64,000 bases of DNA from Paraburkholderia sacchari (lineage in GTDB: Bacteria; Pseudomonadota; Gammaproteobacteria; Burkholderiales; Burkholderiaceae): the NCBI RefSeq assembly GCF_000785435.2, contig NZ_JTDB02000002.1, positions 809,663 through 873,662 on the forward strand. The letters run 5' to 3'. The notes under the pieces are model-generated. The model made no database searches and was not told where the DNA came from. It worked only from the letters and a program-made list of their open reading frames with translations. Positions within the stretch are counted from its first letter, which is position 1; every line of letters begins with the position of its first letter. The translations under genes were made by a program, and so were the position numbers. This document shows, piece by piece, positions 1 through 8,991 of the stretch.

Positions 1-22
1 TCGCTTCAGAATTCGGAAGCGA
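1..22. terminator. Hairpin just past amiC stop
   Basis: Perfect 7-bp inverted repeat (1-7 with 16-22) separated by 8 nt, lying 18 nt downstream of the amiC stop on the minus strand. It may be the amiC terminator. The window ends here, so a following T tract cannot be seen and the call stays tentative. Confidence 0.3.
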
Positions 23-40
23 GCGGCAATTCGATCGGTC

Positions 41-1630
41 TTACGTCATCCGGCTCTTCGCGAGCGGCGGATTCGCCGCGAAGTAGCGCATGATGCCCTT
101 GAGGATGGCGTTCGCCATCTTGTCGCGATAGGCGTTGTCGTTGAGCTTCTGCTCTTCCTCGGGATTGCTGATGAAAGCCGTCTCCACGAGGATCGACGGA
201 ATGTCGGGCGCCTTGAGCACCGCGAAGCCCGCCTGCTCGACCGAGCCCTTGTGCAGCTTGTTGATCGAGCCGACCTCGTTGAGCACGAAGCCGCCGTAAC
301 GCAGCGAATCGCGAATCTGCGCCGTGGTCGACATGTCGAAGAGCGCCCGGTTCACGGACGCGTCCGCCGTCTTCACGTTGATCCCGCCGATCTGGTCCGA
401 CGAGTTCTCCTTGGTCGCCATCCAGCGCGCGGCCGCGCTCGACGCGCCGTGCTCGGAAAGCGCGAACACCGACGAGCCGCGCGCGTCCGGCGTGGTGAAC
501 GCGTCGGCGTGGATCGACACGAACAGATCGGCGCCCACGCGGCGCGCTTTCTGCACGCGCACGTTCAGCGGTACGAAGAAGTCGGCGTCGCGCGTCATCA
601 TCGCGCGCATGTTGGGCTGCGCGTCGATCTTCATGCGCAGCTTCTTCGCGATGTCGAGCGCGATGTGCTTTTCGTACGTGCCTGCGCCGCCGATTGCGCC
701 GGGGTCCTCGCCGCCGTGGCCAGGGTCGATCGCCACCGTCAGGAGACGCGTGGTGCCGCCCTTGCTGGATTTCGGCGTGGTGAAACCGTAGTTGTCGTCG
801 GCCGCTCCGTTGTCGTCATCCTGCGCGATGACGGGCGGCTTCGGCGCGGGCTTCGGGCGCGACAGGATCGTCGCGGGCGGCACGGCAGGCGGCACTGCGG
901 GCGGCGCCGTCGGGCGCGGCGAGGACGGCGTTGCCGGCGTGCCAGCAGCGTTCGAGCCCGCATCGTTTTGCGCGTAGCGCTCGAAAAAGGCATCGCTGTT
1001 GTCGTGCACGGGCGGGCTGTTGGGGCCCGCGAGCGTGGAGGGCGGCGCGGGCGGCACCTGGTTGCCCATCGCTTCGTGCGAATCGAGCTGCTGCTGCTTG
1101 CGCTCGGTCTGCGCGAGCAGGTCCATGAGCGGATCGGGCGCGACCGCCGGATAGAGGTCGAACACGAGCCGGTACTTGTACGAACCCACGGGCTGCAGAT
1201 TGAAGACCTGCGGCTTGACCGAGCCCTTGAGGTCGAACACCATGCGCACCACGTGCGGCTGATACTGGCCCACGCGCACGGCCTGGATCTGCGGATCGTT
1301 CGGCGTGATCTTGGAGACGAGATTCTTGAGCGCGTCGTCGAGGTCAAGGCCGTTCAAATCGACGACGAGCCGGTCGGGGCCTTGCAGCAATTGCTGCGAG
1401 TTCTGCAGCGGCTGATCCGACTCGATGGTGACGCGCGTGTAGTCGCGCGCGGGCCACACGCGCACGCCGATCACCGAAGCTGCCCACGCGAGACGCGGCG
1501 CGGCGACCGAGAGGCCGAGCATCAGCGTGGATGCGCCCGCTTTCAGAATCTGCCTGCGCCGCCAGTTGTGGGTGGCGGTGGCCGCGGATTCGATCGAGCG
1601 GAACGGTTTGATTAACATCTTTCTAGACAT
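41..1630 (-). CDS. amiC: N-acetylmuramoyl-L-alanine amidase AmiC, Tat-exported
   Basis: Periplasmic zinc amidase that cleaves the amide bond between MurNAc and the stem peptide, mainly for daughter-cell separation. The 529-residue protein starts with a twin-arginine signal (RRRQILKAG at residues 24-32). An AMIN domain follows (about 52-160), then a Pro/Ala-rich linker (about 190-270) and an Amidase_3 domain (about 297-520). Zinc and catalytic residues are visible: H305 in DPGHGG, E320, H374 in SIHAD and E483 in VETAF. An alternative start is Met5. The first 19 bases overlap the 3' end of tsaE, so the two are probably cotranscribed, an arrangement usual in Burkholderia and Ralstonia. Confidence 0.95.
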   Translation of the reverse strand: MSRKMLIKPFRSIESAATATHNWRRRQILKAGASTLMLGLSVAAPRLAWAASVIGVRVWPARDYTRVTIESDQPLQNSQQLLQGPDRLVVDLNGLDLDDALKNLVSKITPNDPQIQAVRVGQYQPHVVRMVFDLKGSVKPQVFNLQPVGSYKYRLVFDLYPAVAPDPLMDLLAQTERKQQQLDSHEAMGNQVPPAPPSTLAGPNSPPVHDNSDAFFERYAQNDAGSNAAGTPATPSSPRPTAPPAVPPAVPPATILSRPKPAPKPPVIAQDDDNGAADDNYGFTTPKSSKGGTTRLLTVAIDPGHGGEDPGAIGGAGTYEKHIALDIAKKLRMKIDAQPNMRAMMTRDADFFVPLNVRVQKARRVGADLFVSIHADAFTTPDARGSSVFALSEHGASSAAARWMATKENSSDQIGGINVKTADASVNRALFDMSTTAQIRDSLRYGGFVLNEVGSINKLHKGSVEQAGFAVLKAPDIPSILVETAFISNPEEEQKLNDNAYRDKMANAILKGIMRYFAANPPLAKSRMT

Positions 1631-2172
1631 GCCTTTCCTGATGCGCTGTATGCGTACGCGGTGAGCACGCGGCCTTCACCGTACGGACCCGGTTCGAGAT
1701 GGAACACGAGGTCCGGCACGCCGAGCAGGCCGCCGGCGCGTTGCGGCCATTCGACGAGACACACCGCCCCTTGCGCGAAATATTCGCGAAAGCCGGCGTC
1801 GGCCCATTCGGCCGGGTCGCTGAAACGATAGAGATCGAAGTGATAGAGCTGGAGTTCCCCGCTCGCGGTGGCCACCGTGTAGGGTTCGACGAGCGTATAG
1901 GTCGGGCTGCGCACGCGTCCGGCATGGCCGAGCGCGCGCAGCGCGGCGCGCACGAGCGAGGTCTTGCCCGCGCCCAGGTCGCCGAACAGCTGCACATGCA
2001 AACCGTTTTGGCCGGATTCTTGCGTGCGCTGACTTTCGAACGCGTGCGCGAAGCGCGCGCCGAACGCATCGGTGGCGGTTTCATCCGCGAGCTCGAAGCG
2101 GCGTTCGAGCAGAATGGGCGCGCCAGGCAGGCTCGCGTGGTCGTGTCCGGGCATGTCGGGTGTTCCGGGCAT
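1612..2172 (-). CDS. tsaE: tRNA threonylcarbamoyladenosine biosynthesis ATPase TsaE
   Basis: ATPase partner of TsaB/TsaD in making t6A37 on ANN-decoding tRNAs; cytoplasmic. The P-loop GDLGAGKT lies at residues 64-71 and the family motif EWP at 141-143. I place the start at 2172 (MPGTPDM), which gives 186 residues, because the open frame further upstream would run into queG on the other strand and is Arg/Ala-rich nonsense. A Met six codons later (2154) is also possible. Only 17 bp separate this start from the divergent queG start, so both promoters must overlap the neighbouring coding sequence. The stop overlaps the amiC start. Confidence 0.93.
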   Translation of the reverse strand: MPGTPDMPGHDHASLPGAPILLERRFELADETATDAFGARFAHAFESQRTQESGQNGLHVQLFGDLGAGKTSLVRAALRALGHAGRVRSPTYTLVEPYTVATASGELQLYHFDLYRFSDPAEWADAGFREYFAQGAVCLVEWPQRAGGLLGVPDLVFHLEPGPYGEGRVLTAYAYSASGKACLERC

Positions 2173-2189
2173 TCTCGTAAAATAGCGTA

Positions 2190-3479
2190 ATGAATCCCTC
2201 GCATTCCCCTTCGAACCCGATGCACGACAGAACGCAGGAAACGCACGAAGTGCCCGATTCGGTCGATGAGCGCGTGCCGGTCGAGACGCCGGCGAATTCG
2301 CCCGCGCCGCTCGACGAAGCGGCGCTGGCCGCGCTCGCGGATCGCATCCGCGCATGGGGACGCGAGCTGGGGTTCGGTGCGATCGGCATCAGCGACACCG
2401 ATCTATCTCATGCCGAGGCGGGCCTTGCTGCGTGGCTCGAAGCAGGCTGCCATGGCGAGATGGATTATATGGCCAAACATGGGATGAAACGCGCGCGGCC
2501 CGCAGAGCTTGTGGCCGGTACGCGACGCGTCATCACCGCGCGCATGGCCTATTTGCCCGCCGCAACGCTGGCCGACAAAGCGCTTTCGGATAGCTGGCGG
2601 CAGCACGAACGCGCGCGTCTGGGCGACCCGCACGCGGCCGTGGTGTCGATCTACGCGCGCGGCCGCGACTATCACAAGGTGCTGCGCGCGCGGCTGCAGC
2701 AACTGGCCGAGCGCATCGAGGCCGAGATCGGCGCGTTTGGCTTTCGCGTGTTCACCGATTCGGCGCCGGTGCTCGAAGTCGAGCTTGCGCAAAAGGCCGG
2801 CATCGGCTGGCGCGGCAAGCACACTTTGCTATTGCAGCGCGATGCGGGCTCGCTGTTCTTTCTCGGCGAAATCTACGTGGACGTGCCGTTGCCCACCGAT
2901 GCGGAAAATACGCACGACGCGCGCGATCGCGTCTCGCAAGCGCCCGAGCAGCCCGGCGCGCATTGCGGCAGCTGCACGCGCTGCATCGGCGCATGCCCGA
3001 CGGGGGCGATCGTCGGGCCGTACCGCGTCGACGCGAGGCGCTGCATTTCCTATCTGACGATCGAATTGAAGGGCAGCATTCCCCTGGAATTGCGCGAGCT
3101 GATCGGCAATCGTGTCTATGGCTGCGACGACTGCCAGCTCGTGTGCCCGTGGAACAAGTTCGCGCAAGCCGCGCCGGTTGCGGATTTCGATGTGCGCCAC
3201 GGGCTCGACCGCGCGAGTCTCGTCGAGCTTTTCGGCTGGAGCGCCGAGCAGTTCGACGAGCGCATGCAGGGCAGCGCGATCCGCCGCATCGGCCACGAGG
3301 CGTGGCTGCGCAATATCGCCGTGGCGATGGGCAATGCGCTGCGCGCGCCGCGCGATAGCGAGGAAGGGCTGGATCGGCAGGAAGGCCGGGCGGCGATCGT
3401 GGCGGCGTTGCGCGCACGCGAGCACGATGCTTCCGCGCTCGTGCGCGAGCATGTGCAATGGGCGCTGGAAGCGGCTTAG
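2190..3479 (+). CDS. queG: Epoxyqueuosine reductase QueG
   Basis: Cobalamin- and 4Fe-4S-dependent enzyme that reduces epoxyqueuosine to queuosine in the wobble position of GUN tRNAs, the last step of queuosine synthesis. Two ferredoxin-type cysteine sets are clear: CGSCTRCIGACP starting at residue 259, and CDDCQLVCP starting at residue 312. The N-terminal ~40 residues are Pro/Glu-rich and not part of the conserved domain; the family is usually about 380 residues, against 429 here, so a later start inside the first 40 codons is possible. The gene diverges from tsaE, and ogt follows 50 bp later. Confidence 0.93.
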   Translation: MNPSHSPSNPMHDRTQETHEVPDSVDERVPVETPANSPAPLDEAALAALADRIRAWGRELGFGAIGISDTDLSHAEAGLAAWLEAGCHGEMDYMAKHGMKRARPAELVAGTRRVITARMAYLPAATLADKALSDSWRQHERARLGDPHAAVVSIYARGRDYHKVLRARLQQLAERIEAEIGAFGFRVFTDSAPVLEVELAQKAGIGWRGKHTLLLQRDAGSLFFLGEIYVDVPLPTDAENTHDARDRVSQAPEQPGAHCGSCTRCIGACPTGAIVGPYRVDARRCISYLTIELKGSIPLELRELIGNRVYGCDDCQLVCPWNKFAQAAPVADFDVRHGLDRASLVELFGWSAEQFDERMQGSAIRRIGHEAWLRNIAVAMGNALRAPRDSEEGLDRQEGRAAIVAALRAREHDASALVREHVQWALEAA

Positions 3480-3529
3480 ACTGGCGCTTGCATTGGGCTT
3501 GCATGCGATCGAAGCAAGGAGAAGACGCG

Positions 3530-4003
3530 ATGTTCAACGCAGTAATCGAAGCGCCGTTCGGCAAGGTCGGCATTCGCACCGGCGATGGCGCGGTGCGCGA
3601 GATCGTCTATCTGCCCGAATCCACGCGTGCGCTCGCGCCCAATTGCCCGCTCGCCGAGCGCGCGGTCGCGCAGATCACGCGCTATTTCGCGAGCGCGCAA
3701 GCGGACTTCGACTTGCCGCTCGCGCCGCTCGGCACCGCGTTTCAGCGCCGCGTGTGGGACGGCATTAGCGCGATCGGCGCGGGCGAGGTGCTCACTTACG
3801 GCACGCTTGCGAAGCGCATCGGCAGCATCAGCGCGCGCGCGGTGGGACAGGCGTGCGGCTCGAATCCTTTTCCGATCGTGATTCCGTGCCACCGCGTGGT
3901 GTCGGCGAGCGGCATCGGCGGCTTCGCGCATCATGGCGGCGACGGCTTCTTTCGCGACGTGAAGCGCTGGCTGCTCAACCATGAAGGCGTAACCACCCTA
4001 TGA
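3530..4003 (+). CDS. ogt: Methylated-DNA--protein-cysteine S-methyltransferase
   Basis: Suicide DNA-repair protein that transfers methyl groups from O6-methylguanine to its own cysteine. The active-site motif IPCHRV is present, with acceptor Cys120. I chose the ATG at 3530 because AAGGAG at 3516-3521 sits 8 nt upstream; the open frame beginning at 3458 lies inside queG. At 157 residues it is of Ogt/MGMT size without an Ada domain. The stop codon overlaps the xerD start (ATGA), so the two are translationally coupled. Confidence 0.93.
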   Translation: MFNAVIEAPFGKVGIRTGDGAVREIVYLPESTRALAPNCPLAERAVAQITRYFASAQADFDLPLAPLGTAFQRRVWDGISAIGAGEVLTYGTLAKRIGSISARAVGQACGSNPFPIVIPCHRVVSASGIGGFAHHGGDGFFRDVKRWLLNHEGVTTL

Positions 4004-4950
4004 CCACCGGCACGCAGGAAGCCGAAGCGCCCGCGCTTGCTCCAGCCTCCGCGCAGGCGCTTTGCGCGAGCCTGCTCGCCATCGACACCTTCTGCGACGC
4101 CATGTGGCTCGAGCATGGCCTCTCGCGCAATACGCTCGACGCCTACCGGCGCGATCTGCGTTTGTTTGCCGAGTGGCTCGCGCACGCGCGCTCGCATGGT
4201 CTCGACGCGGTGCGCGAGGACGATCTGCTCGCCTACAGCGCGCGCCGCAAGGACGACAAATCGACTTCGGCTAACCGGCGTCTTTCGGTATTCCGGCGCT
4301 ACTACGGCTGGGCGCTGCGCGAGCGGCGCGTGAGCGTGGATCCGACCGTGCGCGTGCGCTCGGCGAAGCAGGCGCCGCGTTTTCCGTCGACGCTCACCGA
4401 GGCGCAGGTCGAAGCGCTCCTGAACGCGCCCGACGTGACCACGCCGCTCGGCCTGCGCGACCGCACGATGCTCGAACTGATGTACGCGAGCGGCCTGCGT
4501 GTGACCGAGCTCGTGACGCTCAAGACCGTCGAGGTGGGCCTGAACGAAGGCGTCGTGCGCGTGCTCGGCAAGGGCTCGAAGGAGCGCCTGATTCCGTTCG
4601 GAGAAGAGGCAGCGGCATGGATCACCCGTTATCTACGCGAGGCGCGGCCCGAGCTGCTTGGCGCGCGCCCGGCCGATGCGCTGTTTGTCACCGCGCGCGC
4701 CGAGGGCATGACGCGCCAGCAGTTCTGGAACATCATCAAGCGCCACGCGCTCAACGCGGGCGTGCACGCGCCGCTTTCGCCGCACACGCTGCGCCACGCG
4801 TTCGCCACGCATTTGCTCAATCACGGCGCGGACCTGCGCGTGGTGCAACTGCTGCTCGGCCATAGCGACATCTCCACGACGCAGATCTATACGCACGTCG
4901 CGCGCGAGCGCCTGCGGCAACTGCACGAGGCGCATCATCCGCGCGGGTAG
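4000..4950 (+). CDS. xerD: Site-specific tyrosine recombinase XerD
   Basis: Chromosome-dimer resolvase that acts with XerC at dif. The SAM-like N-terminal DNA-binding domain covers about residues 25-115 and the catalytic domain about 130-310. The full tyrosine-recombinase set is visible: R167 (SGLR), a Lys in the GKGSKER beta hairpin, H262 and R265 (HTLRH), H288 (LGHSD) and nucleophile Y297 (QIYTH). At 316 residues it is slightly longer than E. coli XerD (298) because of an Ala-rich N-terminus. It starts inside the ogt stop. Confidence 0.95.
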   Translation: MTTGTQEAEAPALAPASAQALCASLLAIDTFCDAMWLEHGLSRNTLDAYRRDLRLFAEWLAHARSHGLDAVREDDLLAYSARRKDDKSTSANRRLSVFRRYYGWALRERRVSVDPTVRVRSAKQAPRFPSTLTEAQVEALLNAPDVTTPLGLRDRTMLELMYASGLRVTELVTLKTVEVGLNEGVVRVLGKGSKERLIPFGEEAAAWITRYLREARPELLGARPADALFVTARAEGMTRQQFWNIIKRHALNAGVHAPLSPHTLRHAFATHLLNHGADLRVVQLLLGHSDISTTQIYTHVARERLRQLHEAHHPRG

Positions 4951-5024
4951 GGTGCCGGGGAGCGGGCGCGCAACGGCACATGCAACGCCACCGCCGGACC
5001 CCGTTGCACATTAAAATGCGCGCC

Positions 5025-5516
5025 ATGAGCAAATCGAAACACGTCTCCGAAACGCCCGCCACGCAGATGCTGCGCCGCGCGGGCGTCGCGTTCGGCGAGC
5101 ATCCCTACGAGTACGTCGAGCATGGCGGCACGGGCGAATCCGCGCGCCAGCTCGGCGTGGACGAGCATCGCGTCGTCAAGACCCTCGTGATGGAGGACGA
5201 GCACGCGAAGCCGCTGATCGTCCTCATGCACGGCGACCGCAAGGTCTCCACCAAGAACCTCGCGCGGCAGATCGGCGCCAAGCGCGTCGAGCCCTGCAAG
5301 CCCGAAGTCGCGAATCGCCACTCGGGTTACCTCGTGGGCGGCACCTCGCCGTTCGGCACGAAGAAGACGATGCCCGTGTACGTCGAATCGAGCATTCTCG
5401 AACTCGACCAGATCTGGCTCAACGGCGGCAGGCGCGGCTATCTCGTGAGCCTCGCGCCCGCGGCGCTCACGACGTTGTTGGGCGCCAAGCCGGTCCAGTG
5501 CGCGAGCGTTGAATAA
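5025..5516 (+). CDS. ybaK: Cys-tRNA(Pro) deacylase YbaK/EbsC
   Basis: Trans-editing enzyme that hydrolyses Cys mischarged on tRNA(Pro). It is a single YbaK/aaRS-associated domain of 163 residues. The start at 5025 (MSKSKHVSET) matches the usual N-terminus; upstream in-frame Met codons at 4980 and 5016 have no ribosome site. Typical family stretches include the KTLVME strand and the GGTSPFGTKK loop. It stands between xerD and plsY on the same strand. Confidence 0.9.
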   Translation: MSKSKHVSETPATQMLRRAGVAFGEHPYEYVEHGGTGESARQLGVDEHRVVKTLVMEDEHAKPLIVLMHGDRKVSTKNLARQIGAKRVEPCKPEVANRHSGYLVGGTSPFGTKKTMPVYVESSILELDQIWLNGGRRGYLVSLAPAALTTLLGAKPVQCASVE

Positions 5517-5687
5517 GGCCAGAGCCAATGCCTGGACGCGCGCAGTACGCGCGCCGCTTTCCCTGATTGCCCTGGGGTGGCGGCAAGAGCCGCCCGCGCT
5601 TCGGTAGAATGAGCGTCTTCGCGCGCGCAACCCTGTTTATCCGCACCGGGTCGCCGCGCTTTGTTTTTCTTCCTTCGGGTTTCGTGC

Positions 5688-6308
5688 ATGTACAACCTGT
5701 TTGTTGCCGTTGCTGCCTATCTGATCGGCTCGATTTCGTTTGCCGTGGTCGTGAGCGCCGTCATGGGCCTCGACGACCCGCGCTCCTATGGCTCCGGCAA
5801 CCCGGGCGCGACCAACGTGCTGCGCAGCGGCAACAAGAAGGCCGCCATCCTCACGCTGATCGGCGACGCGTTCAAGGGCTGGCTCGCGGTCTGGCTCACG
5901 ATGCGCTTCGGGCCGCGTTTCGGTCTGGGCGAGACGGCCGTCGCCGTGTCGGTCATTGCCGTGTTCCTCGGCCACCTTTATCCGGTGTTCTTCCGCTTCC
6001 AGGGCGGCAAGGGCGTGGCGACCGCAGCCGGCGTGCTGCTCGCCGTGAGCCCGGTGCTGGGCGGCGCCACGCTGCTCACCTGGCTGATCGTCGCGTTCTT
6101 CACGCGCTACTCGTCGCTGGCGGCGCTCGCGGCCGCCGTGTTCGCACCGTTCTTTTGCGTGCTCATGTTCGGCGCGCACGTGATGGCGCTCGCGATTCTC
6201 GCGATGAGCGTGCTGCTGTTCTGGCGCCATCGGACCAATATCTCGAAGCTCGTGAGCGGCACTGAAAGCCGTATCGGCGACAAGAAGAAAGCCGCTGCAA
6301 GCAAATAA
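5688..6308 (+). CDS. plsY: Glycerol-3-phosphate acyltransferase PlsY
   Basis: Inner-membrane enzyme that acylates sn-1 of glycerol-3-phosphate using acyl-phosphate, the first step of phospholipid synthesis with PlsX. The 206-residue protein has about five membrane segments. The three family motifs are present: [11 protein letters not shown] near residue 32, [18 protein letters not shown] near 97, and the third loop. The ATG at 5688 fits the family N-terminus (MYNLFVAV); the reading frame open from 5661 adds nine residues with no support. Confidence 0.94.
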   Translation: MYNLFVAVAAYLIGSISFAVVVSAVMGLDDPRSYGSGNPGATNVLRSGNKKAAILTLIGDAFKGWLAVWLTMRFGPRFGLGETAVAVSVIAVFLGHLYPVFFRFQGGKGVATAAGVLLAVSPVLGGATLLTWLIVAFFTRYSSLAALAAAVFAPFFCVLMFGAHVMALAILAMSVLLFWRHRTNISKLVSGTESRIGDKKKAAASK

Positions 6309-6467
6309 GTCGGGGAGGGGCCGCCTTTTGGTGCTCGCGCCCCGATAAACCGGACTCAAGTCTTGGGCGCCGGACGCCGTAAACGCGTGGATCATCGTTT
6401 TTTGCCGCAGGTATCGCAGATCGATACCGCAGCTCGATTCACTCATCTACACGGCGCCTTTCGTTCT

Positions 6468-8267
6468 ATGTTCACCACCATTCGGGCGCGCATCGTCGCG
6501 CTATGCGTCGTTATCGTCGTCGTTGCGCTGGCGGCCAACACGGCTCTCGACTACATCGTTGCCAACTCGCACAACCAGGATTCGATCGACGCCACGCTCA
6601 CGGCCGTCGAGGACAGCCACGCCCAGGGTATCGGCGAATGGGTCGCGAGCCATGCGCACATGATCGATTCGCTGCAGGACGCGGCGCTGCAACCCGATCC
6701 CGTGCCCATGCTCAAGCAGGTCGCCGCGGCCGGCGGCTTCCTGGACGTCTATGTGGGCTACCCCGACAAGAGCGCGAAGTTCGCAGACAACGCCGGCATT
6801 CCCGCCGATTACGATCCGACCGGCCGGCCCTGGTACCAGCAGGCGGTAGCGGCGGGCAAGGGCGTGGTGACCGCGCCATACGTGGATGCGGCCACGGGCA
6901 AGCTCGTGGTGTCGTTCGCGCAGCCCGTGATCCGCGAGGGCGCCGTGAAGGCCGTGGTTTCCGGCGACGTCGTCATGGACGGCGTGATCGCCAACGTGCG
7001 CTCGATTCGTCCGACGCCCGCGAGCTTCGGCATGCTGATCGATAGCGCAGGCCAGATCGTCGCGCACAACGACCCGAAGCTCACGCTCAAGCCCGTTACC
7101 GAAATCGCGCCCGCGCTCACGGGCGACAAGCTGGCCGCGCTGTTCGCGGCTCGCGTGCCGCTGGTGGTCGAAGCAGGCGGCGACGCCCGGTTGATGCGCG
7201 CGCAGCCGATCGCGGGCACGGACTGGCGCGTGGTGGTTGCGCTCGACCGCGCCGAAGCCACGGCCGGCATGCGCTCGCTTCTCACGGCCTCGCTCGCCGC
7301 GCTGGTGGTGATCGCGGTGGCGGCGGCGCTGGTGGTCGGTGCGGTGACGGCGGTGTCGTTCCAGCGCCTCTCGCGCGTGCGCGATGCGATGGACGCCATC
7401 GGCAAGGGCGAGGGCGATCTCACGCAGCGCCTGCCCGCGGCGGGCAACGACGAAGTCGCGCAGATCGCGCGCGCGTTCAACGCGTTCATGGACAAGCTGC
7501 GCGACGTGATGCGCCAGATCCGCGACGCGAGCGAATCGGTGCGCACCGCGAGCGACGAGATCGCCGCAGGCAACGTCGATCTCTCGGGCCGCACCGAGTC
7601 TGCGGCGGCGAGCCTCCAGCAAACGGCGGCCTCGATGGAGCAGATCACGGCGACGGTGGCGCAGTCCGCCAACGCGGCGCAGCAGGCGGACGTGACGGCG
7701 TCGTCGGCCTCGGCGGTGGCCTCGCGCGGCGGCGCGGTGATTTCGGACGTGGTCGACACGATGGGCGCGATCGAGCACGCCTCGGTGAAGATCGCCGACA
7801 TCATCGGCGTGATCGACGGCATTGCTTTTCAGACCAACATTCTCGCGTTGAACGCGGCGGTGGAGGCCGCGCGCGCCGGTGAGCAGGGGCGCGGCTTCGC
7901 GGTCGTGGCGGGCGAGGTGCGCAGCCTCGCGCAGCGCAGCGCGCAGGCTGCGCGCGAGATCAAGGGGTTGATCGAGTCGACGGTGGCTAGCGTGAATTCG
8001 GGCTCGCAACTCGTGCGCCGCGCTGGCGAGACGATGGACGAGATCGTCGCGAACGTATCGAACGTGACCACCATCATTTCCGAAGTGACCCAGGCGGCCG
8101 GCGAGCAGACGCGCGGCATCCAGGAAGTGAACCGCGCGGTGAGCCAGCTTGACGAGATGGTTCAGCAGAATGCGGCGCTCGTCGAGCAGTCGACGGCCGC
8201 TGCCGCCGCGCTGCGCGGGCAGGCCGCGAACCTCGCGCAGACGGTGGGGCAGTTCAGGCTCGATTGA
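6468..8267 (+). CDS. Methyl-accepting chemotaxis protein with periplasmic Cache sensor
   Basis: Transmembrane chemoreceptor of 599 residues. TM1 covers about residues 8-27, a dCache-type ligand-binding region about 35-265 (the stretch [13 protein letters not shown] is typical of Cache), TM2 about 270-295, HAMP about 296-350 and the MCP signalling coiled coil about 355-595. The highly conserved hairpin tip ([20 protein letters not shown]) is intact. The C-terminus ends in VGQFRLD with no CheR-tethering NWETF pentapeptide. The ligand cannot be told from sequence; many Cache receptors sense amino or organic acids. I start at 6468 because the upstream frame has no signal-anchor. Confidence 0.92.
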   Translation: MFTTIRARIVALCVVIVVVALAANTALDYIVANSHNQDSIDATLTAVEDSHAQGIGEWVASHAHMIDSLQDAALQPDPVPMLKQVAAAGGFLDVYVGYPDKSAKFADNAGIPADYDPTGRPWYQQAVAAGKGVVTAPYVDAATGKLVVSFAQPVIREGAVKAVVSGDVVMDGVIANVRSIRPTPASFGMLIDSAGQIVAHNDPKLTLKPVTEIAPALTGDKLAALFAARVPLVVEAGGDARLMRAQPIAGTDWRVVVALDRAEATAGMRSLLTASLAALVVIAVAAALVVGAVTAVSFQRLSRVRDAMDAIGKGEGDLTQRLPAAGNDEVAQIARAFNAFMDKLRDVMRQIRDASESVRTASDEIAAGNVDLSGRTESAAASLQQTAASMEQITATVAQSANAAQQADVTASSASAVASRGGAVISDVVDTMGAIEHASVKIADIIGVIDGIAFQTNILALNAAVEAARAGEQGRGFAVVAGEVRSLAQRSAQAAREIKGLIESTVASVNSGSQLVRRAGETMDEIVANVSNVTTIISEVTQAAGEQTRGIQEVNRAVSQLDEMVQQNAALVEQSTAAAAALRGQAANLAQTVGQFRLD

Positions 8268-8316
8268 GCACGCCGCCAAAATCGCGGGAGGCGTGCGGGA
8301 GAACGGCAGGAAAGGG

Positions 8317-8341
8317 ACGGCGCTACGGCGCCGTTTTTTTT
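8317..8341 (+). terminator. Rho-independent terminator after the chemoreceptor gene
   Basis: Perfect 7-bp stem (8317-8323 with 8328-8334) closed by a TACG tetraloop and followed by eight T residues (8334-8341), 49 bp after the chemoreceptor stop. Confidence 0.9.
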
Positions 8342-8356
8342 CGCCGGCGCGTTGAC

Positions 8357-8398
8357 GCTAGCCGCGCGCCGCTAGCCGCGCGCCGCTAGCCGCGCGCC
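8357..8398. repeat. Three exact copies of a 14-bp tandem repeat
   Basis: The unit GCTAGCCGCGCGCC occurs three times head to tail (8357-8370, 8371-8384, 8385-8398) just behind the chemoreceptor terminator. It is non-coding as far as I can see. Confidence 0.9.
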
Positions 8399-8610
8399 CG
8401 GTCTCGCCATTGGCTTCGAGCGTGCCTATGCCGATTGGCCGAGGTTACTCGCGAAGCTATGCCCCTTATGCTTGCTCAGGTCATTGCGTGTCGACCCGGA
8501 ATTGGATGTCGGCTCGAATCCAGCACACGATTGATCTGGTGCAAACGATTACGTGTCCCGCGCGTTCGCGGGGCATTTCGGAAACCCAACGTTAGGTTAT
8601 TATCGGAGCC

Positions 8611-8991
8611 ATGCCCACAGTCCTTCGCGTACCCGGCGCCCGCGTGGTTATCTTTCCCAACGACCATTCGCCCGCGCATGTTCATCTCGTGAGTCCGCAG
8701 GGCTCGTGTGTCTTCAATCTCAACTGCCCAGCGGGCCCGCTGGCGTTGCGTGAGCGCTTCGTGCTCGCGCATTACGAGGTCGCGCGACTTGCCGGCGCGA
8801 TCGAACCGGAAATCGGGCGCCTGTGCAGGGAATGGCAAAGGATCGCAGCATGGAGAATGCAAACATGGTCGACATCAACCACGAGCAGTTCGAAGCCGCG
8901 ACCCGGGCGGCACAGGAAAGTCCGGTCGCGGTTGCCGCGCGGTACAGCCGCACGCATCGCAAGCTCGAGGTCGCGTTCGCGAACGGCGTGA
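8611..8991 (+). CDS. DUF4160-type small protein, possible toxin-like partner
   Basis: The first ~80 residues look like the DUF4160 fold: hydrophobic strand, then an H-x-P-A-H-V-H-style segment (NDHSPAHVHL), ending at a REW helix. I do not know its biochemical role. The frame runs on for about 45 more residues that are Ser/Arg-rich and are read out of frame over the next gene, so the biological end may be near residue 80 and the present stop may reflect an old frameshift. It lies directly upstream of a DUF2442-type gene; this pairing is common in bacterial genomes and has been suspected to be toxin-antitoxin-like. Confidence 0.6.
   Translation: MPTVLRVPGARVVIFPNDHSPAHVHLVSPQGSCVFNLNCPAGPLALRERFVLAHYEVARLAGAIEPEIGRLCREWQRIAAWRMQTWSTSTTSSSKPRPGRHRKVRSRLPRGTAARIASSRSRSRTA

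Larger units (their letters stand above)
8268..8610. other. Intergenic stretch between chemoreceptor and DUF4160 gene
   Basis: Holds the terminator at 8317-8341 and the 14-bp tandem repeat at 8357-8398. The rest (8400-8610) has only short open frames without family character and no clear promoter. Confidence 0.6.

Noticed and set aside
251..1615. 454-residue plus-strand open frame opposite amiC
   Set aside because: Arg/Val/His-rich antisense shadow of a clearly real gene, as is common at high GC.
6501..8279. 592-residue minus-strand open frame opposite the chemoreceptor
   Set aside because: Shadow of the MCP gene; composition is His/Arg-rich with no domain pattern.
8490..8540. tRNA-like T-arm (CTCGAAT loop) near 8512
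   Set aside because: The flanking five bases do not pair and no D-arm, anticodon arm or acceptor stem could be found around it.
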